Shown here in pieces: positions 22,737 to 34,028 of a stretch of DNA of 64,000 nt (positions are counted from its first letter, which is position 1; every line of letters starts with the position of its first letter). The notes under the pieces were generated by a model. That model did not search any database. It saw only the letters and a list, made by a program, of their open reading frames with translations, and was not told the origin of the DNA. This DNA comes from Mycocentrospora acerina. Taxonomy: Eukaryota; Ascomycota; Dothideomycetes; Pleosporales. The DNA is taken from contig JAKUHH010000053.1 of assembly GCA_022701365.1 (NCBI GenBank), positions 1,208 to 65,207 on the forward strand. Reading direction: 5' to 3'. The position numbers and the translations under genes were made by a program.

Positions 22737-24041
22737 AATATCACGCTGTGGAAAGAAATGTCCAGAGACGGGGGCAGAACTTTCTTCACTTCACGACACA
22801 TGTTAGCATAACGACAAGGCATTTCCAATATATTTCCATTCAATGATCAAAATATTAGTTGTATCTGCCTCCATGTTAATAATCATGATATTAATCAATC
22901 CTAACTCGTTATCCGTAGGTGATCAACATTATTCTCTCAAACACAAGAACATTTTGTTTTCTTGATAGCAGTGTAGAAAGGTCTTTGTCACTGCTACTGG
23001 CACGCAAATTCTTGTCCATCTATGAGAACCCGTGTTTGTCTATTACACTAATGACAACCTTTCGATTAACAAAGGGCCTTCTCACAGTCTGTATTAGTGA
23101 TGTCTTGGTCCTGAATCAGAGGCACATATGAACTGTTGCGCGATAGAAGATCTGATATATTAGACATCGCAGCATGTCTAGAAATCGTGCCACTGTAAGC
23201 AATGTTAAAACTTCGAAGAGTCCAGACTGGGTGAGGGAGGCAAGATCCAGGTGAAGAAGGAGCAGTTACTGGCGATTGGCGTCCGGGTGATCGTTATTTA
23301 TGCCCAAATGTAGCTCTGGCAATATCTACATATTTCTGACGTAATGCCCCTAGGGCATGTTCAGAAACTCTTATTTTATGGCTATCCTTGCGTTCTACAA
23401 GAGACCTGACGAGTGCCTACTGGTTCCCATAAAGGAGCTGTCTTGTTTATCTGGAGCCTTCTCTTTACCACATTTTATGGGGAAAGGTTTAGAGTATGAA
23501 AGTTGAAAGTATCACGAATGTTGTCTCTTGCTCTTGGGTGTACATGTGCAAACAACGCAAATACATTTTGATCTGACAGCTACAGAGTGATAAGTCAAGA
23601 TCACGCAAGAAGGAGTGGATTTTTTTTTAGCAAGGCTGATAAAAAAGCAGTAATTAAAAAATCTTTTGAAGGATAATGACTTGATTTGTTGAATTGTAGA
23701 GAAGAACAAAAATCAGAAAAGTCGGCTTTGGAGAACTGGTGTTTCTGGACGAAAATCAATACTTGCAACGGCGCGTCAGCTATTTGTTAGCACATCTGAT
23801 GGTCAATTCAGATCCTCTGCGGCAAAGAATCCAATTTTTCCGATAAACCACCTCGTTTTATTGTTTGCGGTCCTCAAGCCGTGTCTACAATGGCTGCGTC
23901 TTGACATTGCACGGTGGGCATGCCAAATGTGTGGAGAGGCGGTCGGGCAAGTCGGAGGTTCACGACCTCGCAAACCGTGCAAACAAGACCACGCCCAGAC
24001 TCGACTGATCTCACGACACAACCACAACTCCAGGTCACACA
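22737..24041. other. Intergenic region without recognisable gene
   Basis: About 1.3 kb of AT-leaning DNA between two plus-strand genes. Short frames on both strands lack recognisable content. It should contain the dehydrogenase 3' end and the COA1 promoter. Confidence 0.55.
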
Positions 24042-24755
24042 ATGCCTCCTCCACGGATCTGCCCATCTTTACTCCGGGTGCGCCCCCAATTCAGGCCCCA
24101 ATATATTGTCCGCACAGCACGCCTCCGCTGCGCATCCACCATCCCGCAAAGTGACGTACCAAAGCCCGTCGTACCGTGGAAGACACCGCACAGCGTCTGG
24201 GCGCCCGAGAATCTAATTCCGCCGCCAAAAGATGGCGAAATCCTCATGGAGCGCAAACCAAACCGTGACTTACCACCGTATGTGTCAATCCCCCACCCTG
24301 CAGCGCATAGTAGTGACAAACTTCACAGCGTCCCGCCCTTCATCTCGCCGCAAGTCCTGAAAACCTTCCCTTTGTTCATCGTTGCAATGACAGTTTCTAT
24401 GCTCGTCTTCTTCAACTACCAAAAGCAAGAGTCGTCTGTTGTGACATCGACACTCTACGCGCTACGTACAAATCCCCTCGTTCGTTCCGAACTCGGCGAT
24501 GAAATCTACTTTGCGTCAAAGTACCCGTGGATCAGCGGTGATATCAACCAGGTCCATGGAAAGATCGATATTAGCTTCAGGGTCAAGGGCACAAAGACGA
24601 GTGGAGAGGTGAGGCTGAGGTGCAGGAGGAAGGGAAGAGGCGGACTCTATCACACGCAAGAGTATAGTTTGACAATGGAGGACGGACGGAAATTGGAATT
24701 GTACGATCCTGAGGGTAATGCCATTGATCCATTCATGGACCCTGTTGGAGAGTAA
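24042..24755 (+). CDS. COA1: Cytochrome c oxidase assembly factor 1
   Basis: A single-exon protein of 237 residues. Coa1 sits in the mitochondrial inner membrane and helps bring newly made Cox1 through the early Shy1-dependent steps of complex IV assembly. An Arg-rich presequence occupies about residues 1-31. One membrane helix lies at about 109-125 (FPLFIVAMTVSMLVFF). The Coa1 domain follows in the intermembrane space: STLYALRTNPLVRSELGDEI, then HGKIDISFRVKGTK. The length matches filamentous-fungal orthologues and no key region is missing. Confidence 0.88.
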   Translation: MPPPRICPSLLRVRPQFRPQYIVRTARLRCASTIPQSDVPKPVVPWKTPHSVWAPENLIPPPKDGEILMERKPNRDLPPYVSIPHPAAHSSDKLHSVPPFISPQVLKTFPLFIVAMTVSMLVFFNYQKQESSVVTSTLYALRTNPLVRSELGDEIYFASKYPWISGDINQVHGKIDISFRVKGTKTSGEVRLRCRRKGRGGLYHTQEYSLTMEDGRKLELYDPEGNAIDPFMDPVGE

Positions 24756-25402
24756 GGGTGGTGTTGTTCGATGTTAGTTTGGGAAGTGGAAAGACGTAAG
24801 CTATGCTCTGAGCGAGGTGCATCGAGGGCGCGCATGGAGTTTTTGGGCTTGCCAGCAGCACGGCAGGCTGCAAAGGATAGAGCGTGGTTGAGCATCGGGC
24901 ACTGAGCAAGAAGAGGATTGTGAATCGCCGTGTAACAAATGTATATATAGCTGTACATTATCGTATCGTGTGCAACATCAGTCCGAAGGAACTGGGCACC
25001 TGATCAGCAACAAGCCGATTGTGCTTGCTTGCCAGCGCAAAGTTGATCAACATTGATCAACATTAATCAATTCTCCGCGTTTAGAGCTTCCAAGTGAAAC
25101 ATCGTAGTCACACTGAGCCATAAATTTCGAAGTCAGTGGTAATTGATGGAAATAGTTTGCCTACTTTTGACGAGAGATACGTAAAGAATGTCTTGCCGGA
25201 TAGCAAATTTAGCAATACCCAGATCGGAATATTCATGATGTCAAACGACTAGAACGCCTGTCCGACGATATCGGCAGGGTAGCCAGTATGACGGTACACA
25301 TCGCATGATGAAAATGAAAGTCAGCTGATGGAAACAATGAAGAAAGTGGTATCATAAAGCATAGATTCTCGCTCTTACGCAGCATCGCTTCTCGCAACAT
25401 GC
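24756..25402. other. Convergent intergenic region with a short tandem palindrome
   Basis: COA1 and the DUF7598 gene converge on this gap. At 25043-25070 the 10-bp word TTGATCAACA occurs twice in tandem and is followed by a degenerate third copy, TTAATCAA. Each unit contains the palindrome TTGATCAA. No gene is seen. Confidence 0.6.
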
Positions 25403-26577
25403 TCAAACTCTGTCAAAATCTGCCTCGGGTCTCCTCTGGCTCGGATGATGCGCAAGATTTGGTTTGACCAGGTGCGCAAACTGAGGATTGACGTTAAGTG
25501 GGTATGAGATTTCAGGAACTCGTGGGACTTCTTCGTCCTTCTGTCGCTGCCAGAACTTCTTCTTCAACGGCTCGCCACCGGATGTTGTTCGTGAGTAGAG
25601 TGAGGATGTTGGTCGATGGCCAAACATTCTGGGCTTAGTGACTGGTGTACTGTGATAGGAAGGAAGGAAGGATTGGCGAGCGTTGTGGAAGGCTCGAACG
25701 GGACTAAAGTTGAACTGAGAGAGACGGTTGGGATCTTTTTGGTGTGCAGCGACTTGAGGGGATCCACAATCGATAGGTGGTGTGCTCATACGCATTGGTG
25801 GCGGTGAACCGCCGACGTGTGAACGGGAGGAGCTGCTACCGGTGTGATGGGTGGTAATTGTGAATGGCTTGTGCTTGGCGTCGTAATGGGATTGAGCATA
25901 TTGCGATTCTTCGTCGACTTCAGTGAGTGTCATGGCGCCTCGGGAACGAACACGACGAGCGGTAATGTGCCGGGATCGGTCGCGGAAGACGTAGCTCTGA
26001 GCGAGATCAGCATTACTCTCTCACAATTAAGCTACGTGTGCTTACAGCAATGATATTGAAAGAGCCGATGACGATCGCAAGGATTCCCGATGCAACTAGC
26101 AATCGCCAAAATGGCATGCTGAGCGACTGCTGGCTCGTAGCCTCCTTATTCATGTTACCCAGCATATTCAGTCCCAACACCATCATGGCGCAGCCTAAAG
26201 TGACAAAGCCATGACTGGGGCTGAGGAGAGGCCAGTTTCGAGCATAGAAACTGCGAAAGAGCGAGCATTCAGAAATGATGAGAAAAACTGATGAACGTCA
26301 GATTTAATGATCAACTGCTTCACCTTCGGGGAGCTTACTGGCTGCAATGCCAGTGATAACGTGACTCGTCGCATCAAAGAAGTAGAACTGAGCATCGTAA
26401 GTTTCTGAACACAATGAGTTTTAGTATCTGGTATACCTTCGAAACAACAAAGGTCTTGACAAGCATAACAACGCTGCTCGCCACTACAGAAGCGAGAGCA
26501 ATGATGTTAAAAGCACGAAGGACATTGAGAATTATGTATCCTGGGCCAGCCAGATGCTCTGCTGAAAGGAGTGCCAT
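25403..26577 (-). CDS. Four-helix fungal membrane protein (DUF7598-like)
   Basis: Four exons, 26577-26437, 26387-26339, 26287-26046 and 25996-25403, give 341 residues. The N-terminal 150 residues carry four hydrophobic helices: GYIILNVLRAFNIIALASVV, then one around SHVITGIAAIFLII, one at GFVTLGCAMMVLGLNML, and one at FWRLLVASGILAIVIGSFN. The conserved Trp-Pro-Leu-Leu-Ser-Pro and NKEATSQ loops match the fungal family I know as DUF7598. The last 190 residues are cytosolic, disordered and rich in Ser, His and Pro. The molecular role is unknown. Confidence 0.82.
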
Positions 26578-27633
26578 CTTGAAGAGCGAGGTAAAGCTTC
26601 AAGCAATGGAAGAGAATGAAGAGAAACAGTTGATGTAGGAGCTGCCCAGCAGTTGAGAGAACGCGTCAAGCGTTGTGCGGTTGGAAAAATGAAAAAAAAG
26701 ATAGTCGTTCGAAAGATGTAGATGCAGAAGTAGAAGAGATAGCTCGAGCTACGAGGCAGAAGCCTAATCGCTCGACAATGGGACAATAACAAACAACAGT
26801 AAATGAAGGCGTGAAATAGAGCGACAGCCAAAGTGAAGGGGGCCTTAGGAAGAAAAGTGAAGCCTAGCTTCTGCGCCATTCTCAAGAGCCTCATAACAGC
26901 TCCAAATAAAGTCCCATCGCGCCCACGAAATCCATTAAGTTGCCGTTGAGTGGCTCACAGTGCTCCACATCTACCTTGAGTCGTTTGGTAAATGTGAAAC
27001 TTGGGTGCGTACCGCTATGGATTCCAGCAGCACGACTGCCAGACCCCACAACGCGAGAACAATTGACTGGACCTGCTATCCCGCCTTCAGTCGAACGTTG
27101 AGGGTCCTTAAATTCAGACAACCAAGCAGCTGAGCATGGTTTGGTTAAGGTGTGGCAGTCGCGTAGCGATTGGCTGTGAGAGCTTGAAACGCGTTAGGGT
27201 ATTGTTTCAGGCACTGCTATTGACGCGGGCGGCAAGAGGAGCCGCCACCCAGATGATATTATCAATCTTCCGGATACGTGGTGCCATACCCGTCTACATG
27301 ATACAGTTTGTGGCTTTAGGGAGTGAATGAAGGGTGCTATGGGCACGTGGGCGTGCTACATGGTGCGCTAGGCAAAATTATCTTGTCATCATGTATGAAC
27401 ACTCGTCCGAGTTCCCCAAACAAAAAGCGCTTGTGTCTAGAAATAGTTATTGGACGTAGCATAACTATTTGCAGCAATGACTGATTAAACTTTTAGAAAT
27501 ATTACATAAACGCCAGCTAAGGTCAACGCCAATTAGTTCTCACGAAGTTCGGATCGTCAACTCTCCTACGAACACCTTGCCAACTTTGTATATTTGTCGC
27601 GATCGCGGCAATTTCCCGTTCATCTATGTCCTG
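26578..27633. other. Intergenic region, no gene seen
   Basis: About 1.05 kb between the start of the DUF7598 gene and the end of the PHD gene, both on the minus strand. No frame with recognisable features is present; 27380-27620 is AT-rich. It presumably holds the DUF7598 promoter. Confidence 0.55.
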
Positions 27634-30432
27634 TTAGCTTTTCCAGGTTACCATTAATTTCCCCAATGCACTCACTAGAGTTCCGTCTCGGAAAGCGAGT
27701 TCACTTTGCCCATCATTCGTCGGAATTGCGCTCTTGGGCAAACTGAACGCTTGCACCAGAGTCAATTTTTCTTCAAACCTCGTCATCTTTATGTCTTTGT
27801 CCAAAACATTGGCCTTCCACGCCCCATCGCGCTCGTCATGGATATCCCGTCTTTCATATCTTCGCACATGGGCAAGCCGATAATCTGGTCCAAAAAATTT
27901 CTTTCTCGAAGTTCTTGATTTGATTTCTGCGATCTTTTGATCAATGTCCACCTGGGTCATTACCTCAATTGATGGCTTCCAATATTGTGGGCCCGTGTTC
28001 TTTCTGACCCCACGGTTGAAGCCGAGTCGGGGTTGGCGTGGCGCAGAGCGCTGGAAAGGTATAGAATTCGGGCCTTTACGTTGAATCTCCGTAAGCAGCG
28101 TCGCAGTTGTAGGAACATTGAAGCTAGTAACCGTATAAGGCTTCGCTGGTACAGCAGTTTTTGTCGCAGAGGCGCTCTTTCTAGCTACAATCCCCAAAGG
28201 ATGAGAATGTTGCGCTTTTACACAGTCGCACAGGTCTTGCTTTGGAGCACTCTTTATAGCCACTTTGCACCTTGTCTTATTTTTTGTCTGAGGAGGCTGG
28301 GCTATAGTCTCGTCGTCATTCATCGCTGATCTTGATACTGATACTGCGGATGTAGATTTGGTATTTGTACAATATTGAGAATAAAATTCTTTGTACTGGA
28401 TCCTTCGACTGACGCTGGCAAACACGTAATGCTTTGCAAAAACGCCTTGGTGACGTGTCGAGTATCCGTCAATATTGGAGACTTTGAACTCGTCGGACTG
28501 TGAAAGAGCCCTTTTGACACTCTTCTCCCACGCATCCCCTCTGCGCAGACAAATGAACTCTTGAGCTATCCAATCAATTATCTCTGTTGAGGTCCAAGGC
28601 TCGCCGTCTGCGGCAACCAGAGCTATCTTCGCTAGCTCGTGATTCGTGAATGTTTTCTCAGTAGAAGCAGAACCTGACCCGGGTGTCATATAGATCTGGG
28701 TAGCTTGTGTTGCGGATAGCGAAAGAGAGTTGGGTAAATTCTTGAAGGCGGAAGTGATGGTGATAGGTAATGCAAGCCTTGAGTTTGAATCACCCGTATT
28801 ATTTATGTTCGTGTTATTTGCCTCACCACTAGATACGCACTTGGGGAGATGTTTTTGGTATTCGTGACATGGTCCCAGGCTTGAAATAGAAGACACTGTT
28901 GAATTAGGGGTGGAGGCAATAAATGTAGGGTCCAGGTCTTGGGAGACTGTTTGAATCTTTACATGAGTGGAAGAGGACGCGTCGGGCGTCTCTGGTATCA
29001 CCAGCAGTTCTACTCCAGCAGCGGACAAACGACTGCGACATTTTTTGCTGGGAAAGTCAGCGGGTGAACAGACACGCAAGCAGGACTTCTCGTACCACTT
29101 CGCATTACAGCTGTCACTCTTCTTTGCAAAAAACACCCGCTTCTGACACCTCAAACAAGATATCACCTCAAAACTAGCTTGTTCTGGCTGAAAGTTACCA
29201 GCCAGCAGATGATCACCGACCGTATCGTATAAATTGTTGTTAGGAGTGTGTTGATGTTGAAGGCTCGAATCAGGTGTGTATGTCTGGCTTGACTGTTGCG
29301 TGGGCGTGTTAGGAATCTCAGTACGTTCTTTTCCTTCAACTTCATGCTGTGTGGATAGTCTCAAAGCATTATTGACTGTTCTGGGCTCCAGAAACGATAA
29401 GCTGCTCTCTCTGCCGACTTTCACATCCGGCTTGCCCGACGAAAAAGAGCCTACCCTCTGTTCATTTTCGAAGGGACTTAGGCTTTTGTGTAACCATTCA
29501 GACGCTTTCTTCTCTTCATGTTTAATCCCCCCGGGCGGCAAATGAGGTGTTGGACTTTTTGCCTTCTCAGTGACGCTATGCAATGCAGGTATAACCGGGA
29601 ATTGATTAGACGAGATGTGAATAAAATGCGCCGGTAACTTTGAATCTTGAACTGTATAACCCGTAGCTTTGATTGGGCTTTCTGGCAACACGTGAGCAAC
29701 AGGTGTTGCCTCGGATAAAAATGTTGGAGGTCGCAAAACAGCAAGATGGAATGCCTTGTGATTTGAAGTTTTCCCGATACATTTCTGGCATCTCCAGTAG
29801 TTTCTAAATCCATGAGCTTACGTCTGTTTATCAACAGAGCGGGTAATTTACGCATCAGTTCCTTCGACCAGTGGCGGTTTTCGACAGCTATCATGATAGG
29901 GCCTCTGACATGATGGACACACAACGATAGGATTGTACTTTGTCGCAGATGTCTTGTTGCAGACACGGCAGGTAGGCTTGCCTGGAGGGTTGGATCGAAT
30001 GGATTGATCTGGTCGGTCTATTGGACCCGAAGTCGAAAGCATAGCACCGCCTAACAGGCTGCCATGATGTGAGTTCACAGGGATTGAATATGAGATTGAG
30101 TGTCTGGAGTTGGTCAGGCTTACTTTGTCAGCAATCGTGTGCGACGGGAAATTGGTGTTATCCTACCTACGATCGGCTTCGCTAGGACATGTGGATGGTC
30201 GGACGGATTTGGTTGTCAAACTCGGCCTCTTTGAAAACACAATGGAAGGATTAGTTTCCATGCGCTGGCGCTTTAGAGGCGGTGGTGATATCCTGGTAGA
30301 AGAGTTCTGTTGTTGGCTGTCATGATATTCCGACCGAATCTCATGTCTGCTTGAATCTACAAAGCGGGAAACACTATTAATCTCACCGTGCTTTGCTAAC
30401 GGGTGTATTGCGCTTCGGCCCGGACTGTTCAT
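27634..30432 (-). CDS. PHD-finger protein with forkhead-like winged helix
   Basis: Three exons, 30432-30167, 30103-29852 and 29803-27634, give 895 residues. A C4HC3 PHD finger lies at about 134-184: CRVCNK, then VCPSCQRPYHDSC, and, across the second intron, NYWRCQKC. A second Cys cluster at about 389-428 (CLRCQK to SKKC) may bind zinc too. Around 558-620 is a forkhead-like winged helix: FTNHELAKIAL, then STEIIDWIAQEF, then WEKSVKRALSQSDEF, which matches the H1, H2 and H3 pattern of forkhead domains, though with a divergent H3. The rest is Ser and Pro rich. A chromatin reader and DNA-binding protein is likely. The second intron acceptor was fixed by the need to read the PHD Trp and last two cysteines in frame. 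It is divergent from SCY1 over 603 bases. Confidence 0.8.
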
Positions 30433-31035
30433 CTCAGGAAGAAGCTGAGTAAAGTTGATGACTGAAGATCTAATTCATCAGAGGAGAGAGTTAGCACTTT
30501 GCACCCAAGAGCGCGTCACAGAGGTGTCGTAAGTGTTTGCTTTCAGTTTGTTTGTAGTCCAGCATTTCACGCTACTGGAGGCTTCCACTTTGAATACCCC
30601 AAAAGAAGACATCAAATGGAAACCGTCGGCAATAATTGCGATCTGACCTTTTACCAGTAGTCATCATGTAATAGAGAGCATACGAAGGCGAACGTCACGT
30701 ACCTGTCGAATGCTCCTTGACACCGATGCCGACGGCGGCACTGTGACGAGAGGATGTCGTAGCAGACGAGAACAACAGTCTGCGCACGCTCATGCGTTTG
30801 GTTGATGCAAATTTTGAGAACGAGTAGGTAAACGAGAGCGAGCAAAAGCTCAGCGCCAGTCTGTTCCACGCTGCTCGCGTGAGGATGAGGAGAATGGTAA
30901 ACCCACTTGAGAGGGCACGACTTCTCGACGCGCAATCACGTGCAACACTGATAAGCTACGATGCCACGGTACCTGCGATCTCGCATGTGAACTCGACCAT
31001 TCGCATGCCACTCGCTGTCGCATACTTTGTTGGCC
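30433..31035. other. Divergent promoter region between PHD gene and SCY1
   Basis: This 603-base gap contains the starts of two divergent genes. I see no further coding frame and no marked repeat. Confidence 0.55.
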
Positions 31036-33725
31036 ATGGACTTTCTCAAATCGGCAGTCGCATCGGCGATTTCCAAGGGATACCCTGCATTTGGGTACAC
31101 ATTCGGAGACCGTGTGGACATTGACGACTCCATCTGGACATTGCACAACGGCACAAAGCGAGTATGGCCCGGGTGTCTGCAACCACATGTGCTGGCCGGC
31201 TAACCTCGTCTTGCTAGGAAGATGGCTCCAAGTGCAGTATCTTCTCCTTTGACATCACGGCCAATAAATCCCGCCTGCCCCTCGCTCGAAATGCGCTGCG
31301 TAAGCTGCGAACCCTGCGCCATCCAGGCGTTGTGAAGGTCCTGGACACTTTGGAGGTATATACAAGCCAAGTCATGGCCACAATCAGTGCTGAACATGGC
31401 AGTCGGAAACGTACATATATATTGCGACTGAGAGACTGAGTCCACTGAGCTGGCACGTCAAGAGGAAGAGCCTCACAGAGGAGACGATCAAATGGGGCCT
31501 GCATACAGTCGCAAAGACGATCAAGTTCATAAACGCAGACGCTTCCTCGATTCACGGCTGCATCCGGCCAGCTTCGATATTCTTCAGCGAAAGCGGGGAG
31601 TGGAAGCTAGGTGGCTTCGATGCATTAAGCTCTGTCAAGGAGGATGATTCCATATTGCCAACTTATGGCAGCTTGATACCCGATGCAGGACGGTACATGG
31701 CACCCGAAGTCTCGAAAGGAGGGTGGGAAGTCATCAAGCAGAACCCAACGCACTCTGTCGACGCCTATAACTTTGGTGTGTTGATTTACGAGGTCTGCAA
31801 CGGCAGCTACAGCAGCAGTGACCAACTAACGCAGCTGAGAAACATCCCGGCGAGCATGCACCAGTCGTACAAGCGCCTTCTTAGCCCGAGTCCCAAGGCA
31901 CGAATGAGTGTTGGTCAGTTCTTGGATCAAGGAAAGCGCATAGGAGGCTTCTTCAATACGCCGCTAATCCAGGTGACCGAGGACATTGAGAACTTGGGTC
32001 TTAAAGCTGAGGACGAACGAAACGAGCTTCTGGGGTATGTAACCCAGGATCTTGAGTGACTGTTGATTGCTGACTTAAGCAGGAAACTAGACGAAGTTGC
32101 AGACGACTTCCCAGCCGACTTCTTCAAGATGAAAGTCTTACCGGAACTCCTCAAATCGGTAGAGTTTGGAGGCGGTGGCGCAAAGGTGTTTGGCACTGTG
32201 ATGCAGATAGGGCAGAAGCTGTCAGATGAAGAGTACGAGGCACAGATCACACCTGTCGTCGTTCGATTGTTTGCAAATCCAGACCGTGCGATACGTGTCT
32301 GCTTGTTGGACAATCTTCCGCTGATGATTGACCACTTGCCCCAGAAACTGGTCAATGACAAGATTTTCCCTCAAATGGTATGTCGACGATGTGATTTTAT
32401 GATTTCTTCCCTAACGTCCCGCTAGGTAACTGGTTTCTCGGACGTAGCACCTGTTGTAAGGGAGCAGACTGTCAAGGCCGTTTTGACTGTTGTTCCCAAG
32501 CTCTCCGATCGCATAGTGAATGGCGAACTTTTACGGCATCTTGCAAAAGCCGCAAACGATGAGCAACCTGGTATTCGTACCAATACAACCATCTGCTTGG
32601 GTAAGATTGCACGTAACCTGGGAGTGAGCGTAAGTTGAGATTGAAAGGATTGTAAAGGCTACAACGCTGACATGCAGTCAGACCCGAGCAAAAGTACTAT
32701 CAGCCGCGTTTTCTCGCTCTCTTCGCGATCCCTTTGTACACGCCCGCAATGCTGCTTTACTAGCGCTGGCCGCAACAGCAGACCTTTTTAACGAAGAAGA
32801 GTGTGCCTCGAAACTTCTTCCAATTATGTGTCCATCCCTAGTCGACAAGGAGAAGATGATCCGCGATCAAGCCCAGAAAAGCGTTGACATCTACATCACA
32901 CGCATTCGCAAATATGCCGCGTCTATGCCCGACACAGTGCTCCCACCCCCCGGTCTCGCCGCAGGAGGAGCCATGACTCCACGCATTGGAACTCCGGCAA
33001 ATGACACATCTTGGGCTGGATGGGCCATTTCAAGTTTCACAAAGCAACTTGCTTCCACAAGCGGCGAGATCCAGGCCAACTCTGCCGCAAACGGTAATGC
33101 GGACCAACGGTCATCCTCTGTCCCACCTCTTGCCAGCTCCTCTCAGAAGCCCCCTGTGCCCATGGCCTCGAAACCCGGGATGACGCTTCACAGTGCCAAG
33201 AGCTCCGCATCGATAGTGACGATTACATCGCGCGACGCAGCAGCATCGTTCAACGACGAAGGCGAGGACTTTGACGATGACTGGGGCGGTTTCGGCGGCG
33301 ACGATGACAAGGCAAAGAAGGAGGACCAAGACGAGGAGGAGGAGGACCCATGGGGTACTCCAGCAGTTTCAAAACCCAGTTCCAAGATGGCATATGACGA
33401 CAAAGGCGAGCCTGATTTCGCGGGCTGGCTAGCTGCGCAATCACAGACGAAGAAGGTAGCCAAGAACCCGCTGCCAAAGGGGTTGGGTAAGCCGACGACA
33501 TCAACATTATCGTTGAAGAGTGGTGGTAGTAGCAGGCCGGTAGTAGGCGCGAGGTCGAGCACAACAGGATCGTTGGGTAAGAAGGCTATTGTTTCCGCTG
33601 CTGCGGCGGCGGCGGCGGCGGCACCAAAAAAGGAGGCGAAGAAGGTGGTGGCGGCGACGGCGACGGCGGCTGCGCAGACAAAGAACAAGGAGGAAGAGGA
33701 GGAAGGGTGGGGGGATGCTTGGTAG
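31036..33725 (+). CDS. SCY1: SCY1-family pseudokinase
   Basis: Six exons, 31036-31161, 31218-31355, 31403-32034, 32083-32377, 32426-32629 and 32682-33725, encode 812 residues. Scy1-like proteins act in Golgi to ER and endosomal traffic as scaffolds for clathrin or COPI coats. The N-terminal kinase fold is degenerate: the catalytic HRD is replaced around SIHGCIRP, and DFG by LGGFD, so it should not phosphorylate. HEAT repeats follow at about 290-560 (VREQTVKAVL, IRTNTTICLGKI). The C-terminal 250 residues are disordered, with Ala and Lys runs and three acidic-Trp motifs, DDDWGGFGG, EEDPWGTP and the terminal EGWGDAW. The third exon begins at 31403 because only that join yields SETYIYIATERLSPLSWH, a family hallmark. 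Confidence 0.92.
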
Positions 33726-34028
33726 TGTGTCATGATGGTGTTGAGTGGGTGTATAGCGATGACGTTCTCGCTGCGCACGTTGCAACGACAGCATTCACTT
33801 TTAATTTCACATTGGGCATTTCTTTCTTCTTCCTTGGTGATCATCATCTTCTGTTTCTACGTCTCCTTCATCTCGTAATGGTAATTCATAAAAGTGTTGT
33901 ACATGGATAATGGTAGGGGGAGGTGGAGAGGTATCAATTTCCTCTGCCTCACTCCGCTAGACCAGAATCTCTCCATTCGCAAAGTCTCGTCATACATTTT
34001 CCCCCAGACAGACATGTATCCCGCATCG

